Assembly: GCA_004356555.1 (NCBI GenBank)
Contig: SMWY01000092.1
Span: 1-16,417 of the forward strand
DNA length: 16,417 bases
Direction: 5' to 3'
From: Candidatus Dadabacteria bacterium
Lineage (GTDB): Bacteria > Desulfobacterota_D > UBA1144 > Nemesobacterales > UBA2774
Below, piece by piece: positions 1 to 6,516 of this stretch (position 1 is its first letter; each line of letters opens with the position of its first letter). The notes under the pieces are model-generated. The model had not been told where the DNA came from. It made no database searches and saw only the letters and a list, made by a program, of their open reading frames with translations. A program made the position numbers and the translations under genes.

Positions 1-385
1 ACATCCATATTCCTGTAATGAAGAGAATTATGACATCTAAAAATGGAATAAAACAAAGAATTCGCAAAACTCCAGGGGAACTTGAAAATCCAATAGTTCT
101 GAGAAGCTCTCCTACATCAGATTTAGTTTGTGGTTCCGGAAGCAATTTAGTTCCTATAAGGAAAATCAAATATGCCCATATGAACCAACTAATCAAAGCA
201 TAAATGGTGCCAAAAATTAATCCTGAAATACCAATGAACCGAATAGTGGCAATTCCTAATGCCACACTTGAAAGCACAACTACGGTCAACGCTTGACGCA
301 TTGCGCTTTTATCAGCCTCTACCTCTTCATATAGATTGATATCGAGCTTAGCAGCCCTAACCATGCGATCGACTAAACTGGCCAT
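1..385 (-). CDS. YIP1-family membrane protein (partial, runs off left edge)
   Basis: An open frame reads on the minus strand from an ATG at 383-385 to the window edge with no stop, so only about 128 N-terminal residues are visible. The start is well supported by an AGGAGG ribosome binding site at 393-398. The protein begins MASLVDRMVRAAKLDINLYE, followed by an acidic EEVEAD segment, then a hydrophobic stretch (about residues 36-75, with VVVLSSVALGIA and LIFGTIYALISWFIWAYLIFLIG), a polar loop (TKLLPEPQTKSDVGELLRTI) and a further hydrophobic run. This arrangement, including the loop with the conserved LLR.xGFSSSPG-like stretch, resembles YIP1-domain integral membrane proteins of bacteria, whose function is unknown. 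It lies 85 bp downstream of the GNAT-aminotransferase fusion on the same strand and may be read from the same transcript or from its own promoter. Family assignment is from pattern recognition; membrane location is clear. Confidence 0.7.
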   Translation of the reverse strand, partial: MASLVDRMVRAAKLDINLYEEVEADKSAMRQALTVVVLSSVALGIATIRFIGISGLIFGTIYALISWFIWAYLIFLIGTKLLPEPQTKSDVGELLRTIGFSSSPGVLRILCFIPFLDVIILFITGIWM

Positions 386-470
386 GATTTATCCTCCTCG
401 GAAAATTTCCTGATTAAAAAGATAATAGAACTTTAAGAACGTTTCGTCAAAGCATAAATACAAAAATATT

Positions 471-2099
471 TTAAAGCGCTTTACTAAGTGGGTCATCTAT
501 GCTCGATAACAAATGAAAAAGGGGGGTTATCTGATCCTGGAAGCATTCTCCCATGAGAGCAATTTGAATCCAATTCCGATCTAGCAAGTACCTGCTCCTC
601 CAATGTAGAAGAAATCCTTCATCTTGTAATCTTTGTCCGAGCTCGCTTGAATTAAGCCAATCAGGGAGTGAAATCGTAATTAGCGCAGGGGACGCATTGT
701 CGTCACTGGCAATAACCCTAAACCCCTTATCCTGAATTTGCCCCCTTACCCAATCCGACAGCTCCTTCAATTCAAGAAACCTCTTATCTTTATCGAACAC
801 CTTAAGAGCAGCACTAAGGGCGTATATAAGATTTGATGATACCGTAAAGGGAATTCCCTCTGATTGTGCATAAAATCCGAGATCCAAATACCTGGGTATT
901 TGATCTGAGCGGGACAATATCTCATGGTTATAGAAAACAAATGAAAGCCCCGGATAAGAAGCAAGCCCTTTTCCGCTCACCCCTGAGGTAAGGTAGATAT
1001 CACTCAGATCAAGTGGGACAGTCCCGATAGAACTCACACAATCAAGACACATACGTGTCACTCTATTAACACAAATCTCCTTAAGAGTTTTCAAATCGTT
1101 TAACACTCCGGTTGAGGTCTCTGAATGTACCGCCCATATCCATTTTATATCCGGATTTTGAGCTAAGCTATTTTCTACACGCTTAGGATCAAAACTTTCA
1201 CCCCAAGCAAGTTTGATTAATTCAAAGTTTAATCCGACCCTGTTTGCATGATCAATAAGTCTTTCGCCGAATTCACCATTTGAGAGTATTAACCCCTTCC
1301 CTTTTTCAAGCGATAATTGTGCCGCCACTGCGTCATTTGCAAGTGAACCCGACCCCATAAGTATCTCTACGTGCTTTGAGTCTACTATTTCGCAAAGCTG
1401 CTCTTTTACTAATTGAAAATCTTTTACGAAATCCTCAGAGCGGTGAGAAACCGGGGACTCACTCATGGCATTTTTTACTCCAGCACCAACACTCACCGGG
1501 CCTGGAAGAAGGTTTACAGGCTCGTTATTCTTAAGTGAGAAATTGTCCGGCAAACGCGATAACAATTTCGAGTTCTGTCTAAAGACCCTCGAGGATTGAA
1601 GTGTCAAATACATCGGTTGATACCTGGCATCTTCAGTGCCGACTTCAGTACCAAAGGGTTTAAATCCGAACTGTTTATAGAACCTAAGCCTTTTTACATT
1701 CGCAGAAATAAGAGCTATATCATACTCCTTTTCATCCGCAAACTTAGCTAAAACTACGAGCAATCCCTGAACAATTCTAAGATTTCGAACATCTTTTTCA
1801 ATTGATAGGAGCCTAAACTCACAGGCGGAATTGTACTCGGGCAGATAAGAATCCAGGTCTTCCAGTTTTTGGTCTAATGAGAAAGGGCGCTTATCCCTAA
1901 CAGCCATCATGCCTAATAATTTCTTGCCTTTTGTGCAAATAATGTAGCTATTTTCACTGTGAAATTTATCTAAAAGTGATCTATCCTCATTTCTTTCATG
2001 CTGAGGTATTTCTTCTACAAAAGTCCTGTAGTTGAGCTCGTTTATTTGCTCAAATTCCCAGTCTTCCGATGCAATTTTAAACTCTAATTTTGTATTCAT
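471..2099 (-). CDS. Fusion protein: GNAT acyltransferase + class V aminotransferase
   Basis: The 542-residue protein has two enzymatic parts. Residues about 1-170 look like a GNAT acyltransferase: FRLLSIEKDVRNLRIVQGLL (95-114) fits the strand-4/acyl-CoA pyrophosphate-binding region, and YKQFGFKPFG (141-150) is the usual C-terminal GNAT signature. Residues about 196-535 are a class V (AGXT/serine-pyruvate type) PLP aminotransferase: LLPGPVSVG start motif (197-205), GSGSLAN phosphate-binding loop (250-256), HSETSTG (325-331), the pyridine-nitrogen aspartate in CLDCVSSIG (D353), and the predicted Schiff-base lysine K377 in GVSGKGL. All core class V residues are present, so that half should be active; its substrate is unknown. 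It begins 13 bp after the DUF393 gene on the same strand and has only a weak ribosome binding site, suggesting translational coupling. A single open frame with no stop between the halves makes a sequencing artefact unlikely. Confidence 0.85.
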   Translation of the reverse strand: MNTKLEFKIASEDWEFEQINELNYRTFVEEIPQHERNEDRSLLDKFHSENSYIICTKGKKLLGMMAVRDKRPFSLDQKLEDLDSYLPEYNSACEFRLLSIEKDVRNLRIVQGLLVVLAKFADEKEYDIALISANVKRLRFYKQFGFKPFGTEVGTEDARYQPMYLTLQSSRVFRQNSKLLSRLPDNFSLKNNEPVNLLPGPVSVGAGVKNAMSESPVSHRSEDFVKDFQLVKEQLCEIVDSKHVEILMGSGSLANDAVAAQLSLEKGKGLILSNGEFGERLIDHANRVGLNFELIKLAWGESFDPKRVENSLAQNPDIKWIWAVHSETSTGVLNDLKTLKEICVNRVTRMCLDCVSSIGTVPLDLSDIYLTSGVSGKGLASYPGLSFVFYNHEILSRSDQIPRYLDLGFYAQSEGIPFTVSSNLIYALSAALKVFDKDKRFLELKELSDWVRGQIQDKGFRVIASDDNASPALITISLPDWLNSSELGQRLQDEGFLLHWRSRYLLDRNWIQIALMGECFQDQITPLFHLLSSIDDPLSKAL

Positions 2100-2112
2100 T
2101 TATCAGTCTTAT

Positions 2113-2526
2113 CTACTCTAGAAATCTGCTCTCAATATCAGAGCTAGGAATCATGCACTCTGCTCTCTTTCCATACCATTTGTATCTGTTTCTAGCAACT
2201 ATATCATAAATATAGTCTCTAACTGGTCTGGGAACCAACATAAAAACATATACGATCTTCCAGAGAGCTCCTAACCTTTGTAATATTTTGAGCGCAGCAG
2301 TTGATCTTAAATAATACTCATTATTTTCAACTAATATTATTGAGTCAAGTTTATCATTGGGCAGGTCAAATTTTGAAAGGAGATTCTTGCCAGTCTCGGA
2401 TTGAAGTGGAGCAAATCTGAATATACCCGATGGGTCTCTATTTAGTATGAACAGAATTGACCCATTGCATAAATTGCACACTCCGTCAAATAAGATCACT
2501 GGATTTTGTACTTCAGAGGTACTCAT
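2113..2526 (-). CDS. DCC-family thiol-disulfide oxidoreductase-like protein (DUF393)
   Basis: This 137-residue protein opens with VILFDGVCNLCNGSILFILN, the defining DxxCxxC signature of the DUF393/DCC family (D14, C17, C20), followed by the typical FRFAPLQSETGKNLL segment, an acidic ILVENNEYYLRSTAAL strand-helix region and a hydrophobic helix near VYVFMLVPRPVRDYIYDIVA. The C-terminal RNRYKWYGK is also usual for the family. Members are thioredoxin-fold-like proteins believed to act on thiols; the exact reaction has not been established as far as I know. Length is normal for the family and it carries no signal peptide, so it should be cytoplasmic. It sits directly upstream of the GNAT-aminotransferase fusion with 13 bp between them and is probably co-transcribed with it. 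Confidence 0.88.
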   Translation of the reverse strand: MSTSEVQNPVILFDGVCNLCNGSILFILNRDPSGIFRFAPLQSETGKNLLSKFDLPNDKLDSIILVENNEYYLRSTAALKILQRLGALWKIVYVFMLVPRPVRDYIYDIVARNRYKWYGKRAECMIPSSDIESRFLE

Positions 2527-2579
2527 CTATTATCTCAGAGTTCATAGGCTTAGTTGTATATTGTTAAAGAAAAACTCCT

Positions 2580-3128
2580 TTATTTGTTACCCACAGCAAT
2601 AACTATATACCATTTACCCTCGAATGCGCTAATAGGAAGAGGTGTTGGAGTTATAGGAACATTTACCACCTTCTTTTCCTCTTTTCCATCAATTTCTACT
2701 GTCTTCTCCTTTTCAACGACTAAAGCCATTAAGTGGCTCGGAGGAATCTTATAGTATACAGATGATCCCATCATAGTAAGAGTCTGTGTCGCCTTGTCAT
2801 ACTTCGCCATATTGCTATCATTCTGCGCTAGCTCATCCATACTAATTACTCCCATTTTGTAATTCTCAGGAATCTTTAGCTGCATCAAGGAGTTTGTTAT
2901 ATTTTGTATCATTGAAGGATCGGTAACCCTTAAATAAGACACTACCTGAGGGTGAATTAGGGCTTGCACTGCGCTTTTATTCTTTGCATTAGTACTGGTT
3001 GCCAGCGTTTTTGCAAGCGCCTCAGGGCTTTCCTGCCCACCCTGAGCAAATGCAACTGAAATCATAATGAATAGAATTACGAAAAGACTGATCAGACCTA
3101 AGAAACTTATTCTATCACTTTTAAACAT
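2580..3128 (-). CDS. Small exported protein of unknown function
   Basis: I do not recognise this gene. The reading frame is open back to an ATG at 3173, but the start chosen is the ATG at 3126-3128 because an AGGAGAGG ribosome binding site (3131-3138) lies just upstream of it; this gives 182 residues. The start exposes a textbook signal peptide: MFKSDR, a hydrophobic core (FLGLISLFVILFIMISV) and AFAQ as a likely cleavage site. The mature part begins with GGQESPEALAKTLATSTNAK and a predicted helix with KSAVQALIHPQVVSYL, reminiscent of the first helix of small NTF2-like secreted proteins, but that is only a resemblance. A lysine/glutamate-rich segment (VEKEKTVEIDGKEEKKVV) is followed by a C-terminal strand ending WYIVIAVGNK. 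A -10-like TATAAT lies upstream at 3188-3193 (reverse complement). Likely periplasmic or membrane-attached. Confidence 0.8.
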   Translation of the reverse strand: MFKSDRISFLGLISLFVILFIMISVAFAQGGQESPEALAKTLATSTNAKNKSAVQALIHPQVVSYLRVTDPSMIQNITNSLMQLKIPENYKMGVISMDELAQNDSNMAKYDKATQTLTMMGSSVYYKIPPSHLMALVVEKEKTVEIDGKEEKKVVNVPITPTPLPISAFEGKWYIVIAVGNK

Positions 3129-3153
3129 TTCTCCTCTCCTTTGAGAAGTCCTG

Positions 3154-3171
3154 ATAAACACCATAAACACC
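3154..3171. repeat. Tandem 9-bp direct repeat in the leader of the exported protein
   Basis: ATAAACACC occurs twice back to back, giving GGTGTTTAT twice on the coding (minus) strand. It lies between the candidate -10 at 3188-3193 and the ribosome binding site of the exported-protein gene, so it would be in the 5' leader of that transcript. Two copies are too few to infer function; the repeat could be a recent duplication. Confidence 0.7.
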
Positions 3172-3187
3172 ATTAAAATGTAAACAT

Positions 3188-3193
3188 ATTATA
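3188..3193 (-). promoter_or_regulatory. Candidate -10 box for the exported-protein gene
   Basis: TATAAT reads on the minus strand about 60 bp upstream of the chosen ATG. A TTGTGT lies 19 bp further upstream, a poor -35 at a long spacing. The -10 is a perfect consensus match, but the region is AT-rich, so support is modest. Confidence 0.35.
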
Positions 3194-3226
3194 TCATTCG
3201 ATTGATATATTCACACAAAAAATATA

Positions 3227-4144
3227 CTATGCGTTTTTCTGATACAACCTGCCTTGATAAGTATCCTTTCGCTCAAGCTCGGCTTCTATTGCTTGTAATA
3301 TCTGAAGATGTGACTTGCCCCAGTCAGGAGCTATAAGCAGTTGATGAGGCGTATCCGTAAATAGTCTTTCAATGACCATATCAGGAGAAAGCCGTTCTAG
3401 GAATTCTATGATGAAATCTATATATTCCTCAAAGTTGAATAGTGAAAACGGTTCTTTTCTATACATCCTAGCAAGAGGGGTATTCCTGACAATATGAAGG
3501 TTATGAACCTTAAAGACATCTATCCCTAGAGACGAGACTTCACCCGCCATGGCAAGCATTTCTTCCTTAGTTTCAGTAGGCATGCCGACTATTATATGGG
3601 CGCCTATTTCAAAGCCCCTACCCTTTGACATTTCGATTGCATCGAGAACCGACTGATAGTCATGCCCACGGTTCATAAACTCAAGCGTTTTGTCGTATAT
3701 GGACTCGATCCCGAACTCAAGAGATACATAATAATCCTTTGCCAGCTCTTCAAACATAGAGATTTTTTCTTCATCAATACAGTCCGAGCGGGTTCCGACA
3801 GCTATGCCAATTACATCCTCATATTTAAGCGCATTTCTATACATCTCTTCCAATTTCTCAACGCTGTCATAAGTATTTGTGTAGGACTGGAAATAAACAA
3901 TGAACTTCTCAGCTTTAAAACGCTTTTTTAAATAGTCCATGCCATTTGTAATCTGCTGATGCATTGAGAAGCGGGCTCTCGCATAAGGGGGGACAAAACT
4001 GTCGTTGTTACAATAGACACATCCGCCTACGGCTAAATTCCCGTCACGGTTGGGACAGGTAAAGCCCATATCAACGGATAGCTTGTTTACTCTGTAACCC
4101 AGTTTTTCTTTTATATAAGGTCTGTATGTATTATATCGCGGCAT
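3227..4144 (-). CDS. TIGR01212-family radical SAM protein (YhcC-like)
   Basis: The 305-residue protein carries the unusual cluster motif of this family, C-x11-C-x2-C: C30 in GFTCPNRDG, then C42 and C45 in GGCVYCN. The start MPRYNTYRPYIKEKLGYRV is typical for the family, as are FIVYFQSYTNTYDSVEKLEE, GTRSDCIDEEKI, LEFGIESIYDKTLEFMNRGH and HIIVGMPTET, which are strands of the SAM-binding barrel. Length is normal. The group is Elp3-like in sequence; relatives in Bacillus (YtqA) have been linked to modification of wobble uridine in tRNA, and a tRNA-related role here is inference. Six bases separate it from the stop of endonuclease III on the same strand, so the two form an operon. Its ribosome binding site is weak, consistent with coupling to the upstream gene. 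Confidence 0.92.
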   Translation of the reverse strand: MPRYNTYRPYIKEKLGYRVNKLSVDMGFTCPNRDGNLAVGGCVYCNNDSFVPPYARARFSMHQQITNGMDYLKKRFKAEKFIVYFQSYTNTYDSVEKLEEMYRNALKYEDVIGIAVGTRSDCIDEEKISMFEELAKDYYVSLEFGIESIYDKTLEFMNRGHDYQSVLDAIEMSKGRGFEIGAHIIVGMPTETKEEMLAMAGEVSSLGIDVFKVHNLHIVRNTPLARMYRKEPFSLFNFEEYIDFIIEFLERLSPDMVIERLFTDTPHQLLIAPDWGKSHLQILQAIEAELERKDTYQGRLYQKNA

Positions 4145-4150
4145 AGTTAA

Positions 4151-4822
4151 TTATACCAGCCCCGCAGAAGGACAGAGATGACTAATCATACAATCTCCGC
4201 ACATCGGTTTTCTGGCATAGCACACGGTGCGTCCGTGATCACCCAGAGAATTTGAAAAGAAAGTCCATTTCTCTTGAGGAATTAATTCCATAAGATCAAA
4301 CTCAATTTTAGTGGGATCGGAATTAGTTGTTAAATTTAGTCTTGTCGATAGCCTTTTAATATGTGTGTCGACAATTATTCCTGGGGTGCCAAAATAATTA
4401 CCAAGAACCACGTTAGCAGTTTTTCTTCCCACTCCGGTAAGTTGTGTTAACTCTTCCATTGTGCTCGGCACCTCGCCCCCGTATTCCTCAACAAGCGCTT
4501 TTGTGCAGTTTATTATCGACTTAGTCTTAGCTCTATAAAACCCACAGGAGTGGATATCCTGTTCCAGCTCTAGTTGATTAGCCCGGGCAAACCCGTGAGG
4601 AGTAGGATATTTTTTGAAAAGTCCCGGAGTAACTTCATTCACTCTCTTATCCGTGCACTGCGCCGAAAGAATGCATCCTATGAGAAGCTCAAAAGGTCCA
4701 TCGAAGTCTAAATGGCACTTAGCTTTCGGATACTCATCTTGAAGAATAGAGAGTATCTTGCTTGCTCTCTTTTTTTTCTCTGAAATGGTTTCTTTATTTT
4801 TTTTAGACCCTTTCTTTTTCAA
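4151..4822 (-). CDS. nth: Endonuclease III (DNA glycosylase/AP lyase)
   Basis: This base-excision-repair enzyme removes oxidised pyrimidines and cleaves at abasic sites. All hallmarks are visible in the 223 residues: helix-hairpin-helix LTGVGRKTANVVL (128-140) with the catalytic lysine K134, the catalytic aspartate D152 in VDTHIKRLSTRL, and a C-terminal [4Fe-4S] loop with spacing C-x6-C-x2-C-x5-C (C201, C208, C211, C217). ILSAQCTDKRVNEVTPGLF (51-69) is the usual N-terminal motif. The start codon is TTG (4820-4822, reverse complement): a TGA lies two codons upstream and no ATG occurs in the N-terminal region, so TTG is the only sensible start, with AAGG/GAG as a weak ribosome binding site. The extreme N-terminus is lysine-rich (MKKKGSKKNKETISEKKKR), which may aid DNA contact. 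It lies downstream of the ferredoxin terminator and forms an operon with the radical SAM gene. Confidence 0.97.
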   Translation of the reverse strand: MKKKGSKKNKETISEKKKRASKILSILQDEYPKAKCHLDFDGPFELLIGCILSAQCTDKRVNEVTPGLFKKYPTPHGFARANQLELEQDIHSCGFYRAKTKSIINCTKALVEEYGGEVPSTMEELTQLTGVGRKTANVVLGNYFGTPGIIVDTHIKRLSTRLNLTTNSDPTKIEFDLMELIPQEKWTFFSNSLGDHGRTVCYARKPMCGDCMISHLCPSAGLV

Positions 4823-4849
4823 TTTTTCTCAGCCTTAAAAAAATATCAA

Positions 4850-4886
4850 AAATAAAAAAGGGGATATGCCTCTGACATATCCCCTT
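4850..4886 (-). terminator. Rho-independent terminator after the ferredoxin gene
   Basis: A perfect 11-bp stem, AAGGGGATATG (4858-4868) against CATATCCCCTT (4876-4886), encloses a 7-base loop. On the minus strand it is followed by TTTTTTATT (4859 down to about 4850, overlapping the stem end). It sits 37 bp past the ferredoxin stop and 27 bp before the TTG start of nth. A TATAAT-like box at 4903-4908 (minus) lies upstream, so the hairpin could instead, or also, act as a leader attenuator for nth; that second reading is speculative. Confidence 0.9.
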
Positions 4887-4923
4887 CTGGTCTGCTTTTT
4901 AAATTATATGATTTATAAAATTA

Positions 4924-5190
4924 TCAGTCCTTACGAGCCGGCTCAAGCCCTTCTTTACCTTCAAAGAAATCGGCATTAATGGCAATGTATTCATTCCATT
5001 TCTCAGGAAGCTCATCTTCATGAAAAATAGCGTCAACCGGACAAGGATCAACGCAAGCACCGCAGTCAATGCATTCTTCAGGATGAATAATAAGCATGTT
5101 GTCGGTCTCGTAAATGCAGTCTACAGGGCACGCTTCAACACACGTTTTATCTTTTACATCAATACATGGCTCTGCAATAATGTATGCCAT
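4924..5190 (-). CDS. fdxA: Seven-iron ferredoxin ([3Fe-4S][4Fe-4S])
   Basis: The 88-residue protein matches the bacterial seven-iron ferredoxins (Azotobacter FdI/FdxA type) rather than the clostridial eight-iron type. Cysteines are at 9, 17, 21, 25, 40, 43, 46 and 50. By alignment to FdI, C9, C17 and C50 would hold the [3Fe-4S] cluster and C21, C40, C43, C46 the [4Fe-4S] cluster, while C25 is the extra free cysteine. The position that supplies a fourth ligand in eight-iron relatives is a valine (V12), which supports the 3Fe assignment. CVEACPVDCIYE and CIDCGACVDPCPVDAI are the two signature stretches. It is a low-potential cytoplasmic electron carrier. GGAGGT (about 5201-5206) is a good ribosome binding site, a candidate promoter lies at 5222-5250, and a strong terminator follows, so it is probably monocistronic. 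Confidence 0.95.
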   Translation of the reverse strand: MAYIIAEPCIDVKDKTCVEACPVDCIYETDNMLIIHPEECIDCGACVDPCPVDAIFHEDELPEKWNEYIAINADFFEGKEGLEPARKD

Positions 5191-5221
5191 TCTTTAATAC
5201 CTCCGAACAAATATATCAATT

Positions 5222-5250
5222 AATATACTCAACAGTCTAATAGCGCGCAA
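5222..5250 (-). promoter_or_regulatory. Candidate sigma-70-type promoter for the ferredoxin gene
   Basis: On the minus strand TTGCGC (5245-5250) and TATATT (5222-5227) are spaced by exactly 17 bp, 32 bp upstream of the ferredoxin ATG. The match is good but has not been tested; the GC-rich -35 is off-consensus at its last three bases. Confidence 0.5.
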
Positions 5251-5277
5251 CTAGCTGATTAATAAAATTGAATTTCT

Positions 5278-5751
5278 TTACTGGGTACCCTCATCATTAG
5301 CCGGGGGTGATTCGTTACTTTCTGAAGAGTCAGGCTCGGCTGACATTTGGGCTTCACCCTCTGCAGGAGTAGATTGCCCCTTATCTTCACTCACCTCAGC
5401 AGGGGTAGTTTGCTCTTGGGCTGCTTCTGGCTGAGAAAATTCCGCAGACGGTGCAATCTCTGTTGTCTGTTGAGCAGCTGGTATATCAGTAACAACCGAT
5501 GAACTTACATTCTTAGCGGCAAAATAACCAAGCGTAACAGAACTCAACATAAAAAGAATAGCCAGCACTCTTGTCACCTTAGACAGAAACGGCACGGCTC
5601 CACTAGCTCCGAATATCGATTCGCTTGAACCTCCTCCGCCAAAAATTGATCCCAAGTCACCGCCTTTCCCGGGCTGAAGAAGTACGACAAGTATTAGCAG
5701 TACACTTACTAAAACATGTATAACCTGTACTGAATAAATTATTAGTTCCAC
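5278..5751 (-). CDS. secG: Preprotein translocase subunit SecG
   Basis: SecG is the small accessory subunit of the SecYEG channel. The protein starts MELIIYSVQVIHVLVSVLLI (first membrane helix, about 4-25), continues with the family signature VVLLQPGKGGDLGSIFGGGG and SSESIFGASG, and has a second helix at about 59-78 (VTRVLAILFMLSSVTLGYF). The start codon is GTG (5749-5751, reverse complement), nine bases after AGGAGAG inside the end of tpiA. Typical SecG ends near residue 80-110; here a tail of about 75 residues follows, rich in Glu, Pro, Ala and Ser (EIAPSAEFSQPEAAQEQTTP), probably disordered. It is the last gene of the aminotransferase-pgk-tpiA-secG operon, six bases after the tpiA stop. 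The tpiA-secG order is common in bacteria. Confidence 0.95.
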   Translation of the reverse strand: MELIIYSVQVIHVLVSVLLILVVLLQPGKGGDLGSIFGGGGSSESIFGASGAVPFLSKVTRVLAILFMLSSVTLGYFAAKNVSSSVVTDIPAAQQTTEIAPSAEFSQPEAAQEQTTPAEVSEDKGQSTPAEGEAQMSAEPDSSESNESPPANDEGTQ

Positions 5752-5757
5752 TTTTCT

Positions 5758-6516
5758 CTACTCTCCTGCTATTTTAACTATTTTTACAAAGGAATCTGCG
5801 TCAAGACCCGCCCCTCCTATCAGAGCGCCGTCTATATTCTCCATATGTAGAAGTTCATCTATATTATCTCCGTTTACACTTCCCCCGTAAATGATTCTTA
5901 TAAGTTCAGAATCTTGGGCGAATATACTACCTGTTATTTCACGAATTGTGACATGGACATCTTCAGCTTCTTTTGGAGTCGCATTTTCCCCGGTCCCGAT
6001 TGCCCAAACAGGCTCGTATGCAATCACAAACCTCTGGGGATCATCAAGCTCCAAATCCATAAGCGCGCTCTCGACCTGAGACTGAACAATTTTGATAGTC
6101 TTTCCGACTTCTCTCTCTTGGAGAGTCTCCCCTACACAAACTATTACATTTAGTCCGTCACTTAAAGAAGCTTTAATCTTTTTTCTAACCACGGTGTCGG
6201 TCTCTCCCAGAATACCTCGTCTCTCGGAGTGCCCTATAATCACCCATTTACACCCCGCGTCCACAAGCATGGCAGGAGAAATCTCACCTGTAAAAGCCCC
6301 CCGGTCTTCCCAAAAAACATTCTGAGCCGCAAGCATAACTCTACTATTACCTATTAGTCCACTCACAACATCAAGCGCAGTAAATGGTGGAGCTAGAACA
6401 ATATCAATGTCATCTTTTACGTCAACGAGGCCGGAGAGAATATCCTGTGTAAGATCCTTGGCCTGATAACGAAGCATATTCATCTTCCAATTTCCGGCGA
6501 CCATCATTTTTTTCAT
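5758..6516 (-). CDS. tpiA: Triosephosphate isomerase
   Basis: TpiA interconverts dihydroxyacetone phosphate and glyceraldehyde 3-phosphate. At 252 residues it has normal length and every catalytic element: K11 in AGNWKMN, H96 in IIGHSERR, the catalytic glutamate E168 in AYEPVWAIGTG followed by loop 6, and the phosphate-binding YGGSVNGDN (210-218) and GALIGGAGL (230-238). One small departure is AGL where ASL is usual near the end. The ATG overlaps the TGA of the upstream PGK-like gene by four bases (6513-6516), so translation is coupled. In contrast to its neighbour, nothing suggests loss of activity. Confidence 0.97.
   Translation of the reverse strand: MKKMMVAGNWKMNMLRYQAKDLTQDILSGLVDVKDDIDIVLAPPFTALDVVSGLIGNSRVMLAAQNVFWEDRGAFTGEISPAMLVDAGCKWVIIGHSERRGILGETDTVVRKKIKASLSDGLNVIVCVGETLQEREVGKTIKIVQSQVESALMDLELDDPQRFVIAYEPVWAIGTGENATPKEAEDVHVTIREITGSIFAQDSELIRIIYGGSVNGDNIDELLHMENIDGALIGGAGLDADSFVKIVKIAGE

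Noticed and set aside
18..203. Plus-strand 61-codon frame
   Set aside because: It is antisense to the YIP1-family gene, which has a strong ribosome binding site and clear membrane-protein composition.
473..482. Palindrome AAAGCGCTTT at the end of the fusion gene
   Set aside because: Ten bases, partly inside the stop codon and last codons; likely chance.
3129..3173. Upstream 15-codon extension of the exported protein (MVFMVFIRTSQRRGE)
   Set aside because: The AGGAGAGG ribosome binding site lies within this extension and fits the inner ATG; the extension would also spoil the signal peptide.
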